Positions 5,559 to 8,869 of a stretch of 8,869 nucleotides of DNA are shown piece by piece. A program made the position numbers and the translations under genes. The stretch spans positions 1 to 8,869 of the forward strand of contig JASBSH010000378.1 of assembly GCA_030149025.1 (NCBI GenBank). The letters are read 5' to 3'. The notes beneath the pieces were generated by a model that was given only the letters and a program-made list of their open reading frames with translations, was not told the origin of the DNA and made no database searches. Origin of the DNA: Actinomycetales bacterium (GTDB lineage: Bacteria > Actinomycetota > Actinomycetes > Actinomycetales > BWSM-131). Positions within the stretch are counted from its first letter, which is position 1. Each line of letters starts with the position of its first letter.

Positions 5559-6950
5559 TCAGGCGCAGCAGGAAGTAGGCATCTGGTTGCGAAAGAGTCC
5601 TGCGGCGATGCGCAGGCTCTCGGCCATCGTCAGATACGGCGCCCAGGTGTCGGCGACCTCGTCCACGGTCATGCCTGCCTTGATCGCGTAGGTCGCCGCC
5701 AGCATGATCCCCCCGGCGCCGTCGGCCAGCGCGTGCACGCCCAGCACCCGGCCCGTGTCGGCGTCGGCCACCACCTTCACCGCGCCCCGGGTGTCCCGGT
5801 TGGCCAGCGCCCGCGGCACGTCGGCCAGGCTCAGCACCCGGGACTCGCAGCGGTGCCCAGCCGCGAGCCCCTGGGCCTCGGTCAGCCCCGCGGACGCCAG
5901 TTGCGGCTTGGTGAAGACCACACCCGGCAGCCCCGTGTAGTCCACCTGAGCCTGGGGTGCGCAGCAGTCGTCGCGCAGGGCGTTCACGGCCGCGGCCCGG
6001 CCACCCGCGGCGGCGACGTACACGTACTGGGGAGCGCCGGAGACGTCACCCGCCGCGTAGATCCGGGGATTGGAAGTCCGCTGGTACTCGTCGACGAGCA
6101 CGAATCCACGGTCGTCGGTCTTCACACCGGCCACGTCGAGGCCGAGGCCGTCGGCACGAGGACGCCGTCCAGTCGCCAGGAGCAGGCGCTGTCCCCGCAC
6201 CTGCCGGCCCGAGGCCGTCGTGACGACGACACCCCCCGCCCCGGGGGCGACCGCGGTGGCGCGCTCCTGCACCACCGTGAGCCCGTCATCGGCGAAGACG
6301 CCGGCCAGGAGGTCCGCGAGCTCGGGCTCGGCCCGGGGAGCCAGCCGGCCCACGACGGTCACGTCCGTCCCGAGGTGGGCGAACAGTTGGGCCTGCTCCA
6401 TGCCGACGTAGCCGGCGCCGACCACCACCAGCGACTCCGGCAGCACGGTCAGCTCCATCGCCGTCGTGGAGGTCAGGTACTGCACGTCCGACAGCCCGGC
6501 CAGGTCGGGCACGTCCGGGACAGCACCGGTCGCCACCAGGTAAGCCCGGGCCCGCAGCGGCCGGCCGTCGACCTCCAGCGTCTCCGGGTCGCGGAAGCGG
6601 GCCCGGCCCGGCTGCACCGGAAAGCCGTAGGCGGCGGCGACATCGGCGTACTTGGCCTGCCGCAACCGCCCCACCAACTCGTCCTTCTGCGCCACCAGCC
6701 CCGCCAGGTCCACGGCGGAAGCGGACGTCTCGACCCCGGCGAACGGATGGGTCGCCGCCGAGTGCCGGGCGCCGGCCGCGGCCAGCAACGTCTTCGACGG
6801 CACGCAGCCGACGTTCACGCAGGTACCGCCCATGGTCCCCTGCTCGACGAGCACCACCCTGGCACCGGCCTGCTGGGCGGCGATTCCCGCAGCCATCGCC
6901 GCCCCGCCCGAACCGATCACCGCCAGGTCCACGTCCTGCTGACCGTCCAT
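5559..6950 (-). CDS. merA: Mercuric reductase MerA (core type, without the N-terminal HMA domain)
   Basis: This 463-residue flavoenzyme reduces Hg(II) to volatile Hg(0) with NADPH in the cytoplasm. It shows the FAD fold (VIGSGGAAMAAG, 11-22), the redox pair Cys44/Cys49 in GGTCVNVGCVPSKT, the NADPH fold (VVVGAGYVGMEQAQLFAHLG), the FAD motif IYAAGDVSG (297-305), Tyr439 in APYLTMAE and, decisively, the C-terminal Cys461-Cys462 pair (MPTSCCA) that takes Hg(II) into the active site of the partner subunit. The N-terminal HMA (NmerA) domain of Tn501-type enzymes is absent, as in many short MerA proteins. An additional Cys-Cys pair lies at 329-330 (RDDCCAPQ). The start at 6950 is fixed by GGGAGG six bases upstream. 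It is the first gene of the minus-strand operon, behind the MerR-type promoter, divergent from merR. Confidence 0.96.
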   Translation of the reverse strand: MDGQQDVDLAVIGSGGAAMAAGIAAQQAGARVVLVEQGTMGGTCVNVGCVPSKTLLAAAGARHSAATHPFAGVETSASAVDLAGLVAQKDELVGRLRQAKYADVAAAYGFPVQPGRARFRDPETLEVDGRPLRARAYLVATGAVPDVPDLAGLSDVQYLTSTTAMELTVLPESLVVVGAGYVGMEQAQLFAHLGTDVTVVGRLAPRAEPELADLLAGVFADDGLTVVQERATAVAPGAGGVVVTTASGRQVRGQRLLLATGRRPRADGLGLDVAGVKTDDRGFVLVDEYQRTSNPRIYAAGDVSGAPQYVYVAAAGGRAAAVNALRDDCCAPQAQVDYTGLPGVVFTKPQLASAGLTEAQGLAAGHRCESRVLSLADVPRALANRDTRGAVKVVADADTGRVLGVHALADGAGGIMLAATYAIKAGMTVDEVADTWAPYLTMAESLRIAAGLFRNQMPTSCCA

Positions 6951-6984
6951 CCCAGACCTCCCGCGGTTGCCGATTACGTGTGTC

Positions 6985-7016
6985 AGTCTGAGGCTTCCCC
7001 TATAGGGGAAGGTCAA
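6985..7016 (-). promoter_or_regulatory. MerR-type promoter of the mer operon (PmerA)
   Basis: On the minus strand, TTGACC (7016-7011) is a near-consensus -35 box. A -10 box is either TCAGAC after 19 bases (6991-6986) or CAGACT after 20 bases (6990-6985). The overlong 19-20 base spacer is the hallmark of promoters that MerR-family activators twist open. The leader to the merA ATG would be about 30 bases. Confidence 0.75.
6994..7011. promoter_or_regulatory. MerR-family operator, 18-bp perfect palindrome
   Basis: CTTCCCCTATAGGGGAAG is a perfect dyad that fills the spacer of the merA promoter. Its CCCCTATAGGGG core resembles CueR/ZntR-class operators more than the GTAC-N4-GTAC core of Tn501 merO. 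It lies 33 bases upstream of the merR start, so MerR probably also represses its own gene from here. A separate merR promoter could not be assigned with confidence. Confidence 0.8.
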
Positions 7017-7044
7017 GTCGCAACAGGGAGAGACGAGCCGCAGG

Positions 7045-7434
7045 ATGAAGATCGGGGAACTGGCCGAGGCCACCGGAACGACCACCAAGGCGCTGCGCTT
7101 CTACGAGCGCGCCGGGTTGCTGAAGGCACCGGAGCGCACTCCGGCCGGCTACCGCGACTACAGCGCCGACACGGTCGCCCGGTTGGGCTTCATCCGCCGC
7201 AGCCAGAGCGCCGGCCTGACCCTGGCCCAGATCCGGGAGATCCTCGACATCCGCGATGCCGGACACGCCCCCTGCCACCACGTACAGCAACTACTGCAGG
7301 AGCGGCTGGCCGGCATCGACCGGCAGATCGCCGACCTGATCGAACTGCGTGCCACCGTCGCGGCGCTGCACGACCACGCCGCCACCGTCGAGCCCGCCAC
7401 CTGCGCCCCGGCGACGGTCTGCCGGTACCTCTGA
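7045..7434 (+). CDS. merR: MerR-family metal-responsive regulator (probable mercury sensor)
   Basis: A 129-residue MerR-family activator/repressor. The N-terminal winged helix (MKIGELAEATGTTTKALRFY, 1-20, then GYRDYSADTVARLGFI) is followed by a dimerisation helix (about 78-109) and a Cys-containing C-terminus. Candidate metal ligands are Cys77 (HAPCHHV), Cys120 and Cys126 (CAPATVCRYL), with His109 and His111 nearby. Hg(II)-MerR of Tn501 uses Cys82, Cys117 and Cys126 with spacings of 35 and 9; here they are 43 and 6, so the site is not a direct copy. The mercury role is inferred mainly from its divergent position next to merA and the shared operator. GGGAGAG at 7026-7032 is the likely ribosome binding site, 12 bases from the ATG. 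Confidence 0.88.
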   Translation: MKIGELAEATGTTTKALRFYERAGLLKAPERTPAGYRDYSADTVARLGFIRRSQSAGLTLAQIREILDIRDAGHAPCHHVQQLLQERLAGIDRQIADLIELRATVAALHDHAATVEPATCAPATVCRYL

Positions 7435-7440
7435 ACCGGC
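7421..7440 (+). terminator. Weak hairpin over the merR stop codon
   Basis: GCCGGT (7421-7426) and ACCGGC (7435-7440) can form a 6-bp stem with an 8-base loop spanning the merR stop. There is no T-run, so it is at best a weak terminator. Confidence 0.25.
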
Positions 7441-7458
7441 GACCACGCGTTCACCCAC

Positions 7459-7613
7459 GTGAACAGCGCTGCCTCTCCCGCCTCCGCCCAGGGGCGGGAT
7501 CTGGCGGCCACGGCCGGGGATATGCTCACACCCGGCGTCCTGATCGACGGTGCGCCGTTCAGCTTCGGCCGGCTCTCCGGGCGGAAGCTGCGCGAGACGC
7601 TGGCGACCCGTGA
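7459..7613 (+). pseudogene. Fragment resembling the C-terminal half of a small thioredoxin/glutaredoxin-like protein
   Basis: In the same frame as merR and just after its stop, codons from GTG at 7459 give ATAGDMLTPGVLIDGAPFSF and then GRLSGRKLRETLATR. Third positions are almost all G or C, so this looks coding. The 'TP-x-V-L-I-D-G' step with a likely cis-Pro, followed by GR-x-S-x-x-K-L, is what the second half of a Trx_3-type thioredoxin fold looks like (typical family pattern TPALVVDG...GRVPS...L). The N-terminal half with a CxxC is missing and no ribosome binding site precedes the GTG. After about 7611 the frame degenerates; a one-base shift would end it at TGA 7611-7613. I read it as the remnant of a lost gene. 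Assignment is tentative. Confidence 0.4.
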
Positions 7614-8211
7614 TCACCACCACGACCGCGGCGAGCCGCAGAGCAGTGGAGGCGCACCGCCAACTTGTGTCCCAAGACCGAGTTCGGCGACTCGCTGCAG
7701 GACGTGGCGGCCTACTCGATGCTCCTGGATTCGAAGCAGCCCTGGGCACGGCGCTGATGAAGCGCGCACGGGAGCGGCTGAGCGAGGTGCTGTCTTGTCA
7801 AGACGCGGTGAACCGAGCCCTCGATACGGACGACGCAGCCCCGTGCGCCCACTCGCGCAAGTCCCCACGTCTCCACCACGCTCTTGTCCCGGGGCGATCC
7901 GACACACCAACGTGAACCCAGCCCGACCTGAGTCCTCCAGTTCCAAGCGGCCAGTCGCACGACAAGTGACAGATCAAGTTAAGGACATGAGCTCAGTCGA
8001 GCCGAGGGGCCCATCCGGCGCTCGGCGGGGCCGGCGCACCGTCCCCTGGGGCGCGAAGCGGACGTCCGGGCACAGGTCCAGCGGCCGGCGTTCAGTCGGG
8101 TGGCCGATCTACAGGTGCGCTACCTCCCCTACAGCGGGCTTGAACACAACCCCGAGGTCGCTATGCGCTGCGGCCGCGGACTGCACCCGCTTATGGAGAT
8201 GTCGCGGGCCC
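7614..8211. other. Probable decayed region with short coding-like pieces
   Basis: No intact gene with a ribosome binding site is visible in these roughly 600 bases. All ORFs are short, alternate strand and frame, and lack known motifs. Two pieces in the third plus-strand frame look coding by third-position G/C (7656-7754 and the 8100-8219 ORF, which extends just past this interval). An odd-centred palindrome GTCTTG-T-CAAGAC lies at 7792-7804. The composition fits an accessory stretch that has lost its genes, between the mer locus and tRNA-Asn. Confidence 0.45.
7656..7757 (+). pseudogene. Unrecognised coding-like fragment
   Basis: The third plus-strand frame reads TANLCPKTEFGDSLQDVAAY and then SMLLDSKQPWARR before TGA at 7755-7757. 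Nearly every codon ends in G or C, and the sequence looks like a real protein piece with an amphipathic helix (DSLQDVAAYSMLL). No start codon precedes it in frame after the stop at 7611-7613. I do not recognise the family; it is probably the remains of a gene broken by indels. Confidence 0.3.
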
Positions 8212-8219
8212 TCACCTGA
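8100..8219 (+). CDS. Small doubtful ORF, convergent with the 28-residue ORF
   Basis: From GTG at 8100 the third plus-strand frame gives 39 residues beginning VADLQVRYLPYSGLEHNPEV and ending MEMSRALT, with TGA at 8217-8219. In-frame sequence of similar composition extends upstream to a TAA at 7980, so this may be the tail of a broken gene. There is no clear ribosome binding site and no family I recognise. Its end overlaps the end of the minus-strand small ORF at 8212-8298. Confidence 0.2.
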   Translation: MADLQVRYLPYSGLEHNPEVAMRCGRGLHPLMEMSRALT

Positions 8220-8298
8220 CGGTCGGGCTCGACCAGGTACAGCTCGGGCAGGTGAAAGTGTGCCTCGCGGGCGCTGTGGCTGTGGCAGTGTTGTCCAT
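8212..8298 (-). CDS. Small 28-residue CxxC protein, unknown function
   Basis: The ATG at 8298 is preceded by an excellent ribosome binding site, GAGGAGGAG (8314-8306), about eight bases away, the strongest in this part of the window. The peptide starts MDNTATATAPARHTFTCPSC and ends soon after with TWSSPTVR and TGA at 8212-8214. The TCPSC motif is a zinc-knuckle-like half. Third-position G/C is about 80%. It may be a genuine small protein, or the start of a gene that lost its 3' part. It follows the 82-residue Cys-rich ORF by 68 bases on the same strand, so the two may share a transcript. Confidence 0.45.
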   Translation of the reverse strand: MDNTATATAPARHTFTCPSCTWSSPTVR

Positions 8299-8366
8299 CA
8301 GGTCGCTCCTCCTCAGTAGGTGCGGTCGATGGCCCTGACCGGGTGGGTTCCGGCTGGGGCCGTTTT

Positions 8367-8615
8367 TCACGCCGGCGGGATTGCCGACGCGGGCTCATGG
8401 TGCCGGACGGTACCGACAGCGCCCGTCGAGCGGGCGCGGGTGATCGCCATGCAGTCCTGCGCGTGCTCGTCGGCGCACAGGTGCACGACGGTGCCGACCG
8501 GGCTGGTGAGCGGTCGCCACTGGATCAGGCGCACACCGTCGCGGGCCGTTCGGCCGCAGCCCAAACACGCCGGTAGCTGCTGACCCTTGTTGCACGTGTG
8601 TTGCACGCCGGACAT
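8367..8615 (-). CDS. Small Cys/His-rich (zinc-ribbon-like) hypothetical protein
   Basis: An 82-residue ORF with roughly 85% G/C at third positions, so probably a real gene. It contains CLGCGRTARDGVRLIQW followed by VVHLCADEHAQDC: a CxxC pair at residues 17 and 20, then Cys47 and nearby His residues, which together could bind one zinc ion. This layout resembles the small zinc-ribbon proteins scattered through actinobacterial genomes and phages; no specific family is recognised. The ATG at 8615 has GGAGAGG eight bases upstream (8630-8624), but that motif is also one arm of the tRNA-Asn terminator hairpin. No membrane segment or signal peptide is visible. Confidence 0.6.
   Translation of the reverse strand: MSGVQHTCNKGQQLPACLGCGRTARDGVRLIQWRPLTSPVGTVVHLCADEHAQDCMAITRARSTGAVGTVRHHEPASAIPPA
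8588..8607. repeat. Short tandem direct repeat TGTTGCACG
   Basis: TGTTGCACG occurs at 8588-8596 and again at 8599-8607, a period of 11 bases. It falls inside the first codons of the small zinc-ribbon-like ORF, close to the tRNA 3' flank. It could be a binding site for a recombinase or regulator, or chance. Confidence 0.35.
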
Positions 8616-8617
8616 GA

Positions 8618-8660
8618 AAACCGCCTCTCCCCTAACGTTTCCGCAGGTGAGAGGCGGTTT
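8618..8660 (-). terminator. Rho-independent terminator after tRNA-Asn
   Basis: AAACCGCCTCTC (8618-8629) and GAGAGGCGGTTT (8649-8660) form a perfect 12-bp stem with a 19-base loop. On the minus strand it lies a few bases past the tRNA 3' end and is followed by four T residues, as expected for a terminator. The distal arm doubles as the ribosome binding site of the small ORF starting at 8615. Confidence 0.75.
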
Positions 8661-8667
8661 CCTGTTG

Positions 8668-8740
8668 CTCCCGCGACTGGACTCGAACCAGTAACCGTCC
8701 GATTAACAGTCGGATGCTCTGCCGATTGAGCTACGCGGGA
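8668..8740 (-). tRNA. tRNA-Asn (anticodon GTT)
   Basis: The minus strand folds as a full 73-base tRNA. The acceptor arms TCCCGCG and CGCGGGA pair perfectly with discriminator G, the D-arm is AGCTCAATCGGCAGAGCA, the anticodon loop is CTGTTAA with GTT, and the T-loop is GGTTCGAGTCC. CCA is not encoded. GTT decodes AAC and AAU, so this is the asparagine tRNA. tRNA 3' ends are common integration sites of mobile elements; no second copy of the 3' end is seen in this window. Confidence 0.96.
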
Positions 8741-8764
8741 AAGTCGCCCCGAGAGGCGTCGAGA

Positions 8765-8770
8765 ATCCTA
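8765..8770 (-). promoter_or_regulatory. Probable -10 box of tRNA-Asn
   Basis: On the minus strand TAGGAT lies about 25 bases upstream of the tRNA 5' end and fits the TAnnnT -10 pattern. No convincing -35 box is visible 17-18 bases before it (GACGGA or GGACGG). Confidence 0.4.
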
Positions 8771-8869
8771 GCAAAGTGCGGTGCCGGTCCGTCCCTGCCC
8801 GGTCAGCGCACACGAAAGGGCTGGTGAGCACTAGGGGCGCTGCGGCGGCCCGAGAGGCCCGACCATGTC

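Noticed and set aside
5733..7613. Very long plus-strand ORF (626 codons) across merA and merR
   Set aside because: It is antisense to merA and out of frame with merR; its His/Arg/Gly-rich product shows no domain. It is a typical high-GC shadow.
7792..7804. Odd-centred palindrome GTCTTG-T-CAAGAC as a promoter or operator
   Set aside because: No matching -10/-35 pair or downstream gene start; too short to assign.
8129..8398. Minus-strand ORF of 89 codons near the right edge
   Set aside because: The 28-residue ORF in another frame has a far better ribosome binding site at 8306-8314, and this ORF has no clear motif.
1..8869. MerT, MerP, MerC, MerE or MerF transporter, CRISPR array, or IS element
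   Set aside because: No short membrane protein with the paired Cys of the Mer transporters, no regularly spaced repeats, and no transposase or integrase motifs were found on either strand.

Overview
The window is high-GC DNA with strong G/C preference at third codon positions, several GTG starts, GTGA stop/start overlaps and a tRNA-Asn gene without an encoded CCA. Together these suggest an actinobacterium; I cannot place it more finely from sequence alone. The central content is a mercury and organomercury resistance locus with an unusual thiol-redox module.

Layout: 1-549 (+) is the 3' end of a cation diffusion facilitator (CDF) metal exporter. 550-1080 has no confident gene, only hairpins and two doubtful small ORFs. 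From 6950 down to 1081, all on the minus strand, runs one probable operon: merA (mercuric reductase), a membrane-anchored thioredoxin-like protein, a CcdA-type membrane thiol transporter, a second flavin disulfide oxidoreductase, a small membrane protein broken by two compensating frameshifts, and merB (organomercurial lyase). A MerR-family regulator at 7045-7434 (+) is divergent from merA. Between them lies a typical MerR-type promoter with a long spacer filled by an 18-bp perfect palindrome. Downstream of merR, 7459-8219 looks decayed: a fragment like the C-terminal half of a thioredoxin fold, then short coding-like pieces in other frames. Near the right edge are two small cysteine-rich ORFs (minus), a terminator hairpin and tRNA-Asn(GTT), also minus.

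How it could work (inference beyond the family roles): MerB cleaves C-Hg bonds, MerA reduces Hg(II) to Hg(0) with NADPH, and MerR senses the metal and switches on the operon. No MerT, MerP, MerC, MerE or MerF is visible. In their place the operon carries an extracytoplasmic CPTC thioredoxin-like protein, a CcdA homologue with both of its membrane cysteines, and a second flavoprotein disulfide reductase. This would be a plausible cytoplasm-to-envelope electron or thiol relay, possibly used to handle or import Hg(II) or to repair oxidised envelope thiols. That module is the most interesting part of the window.
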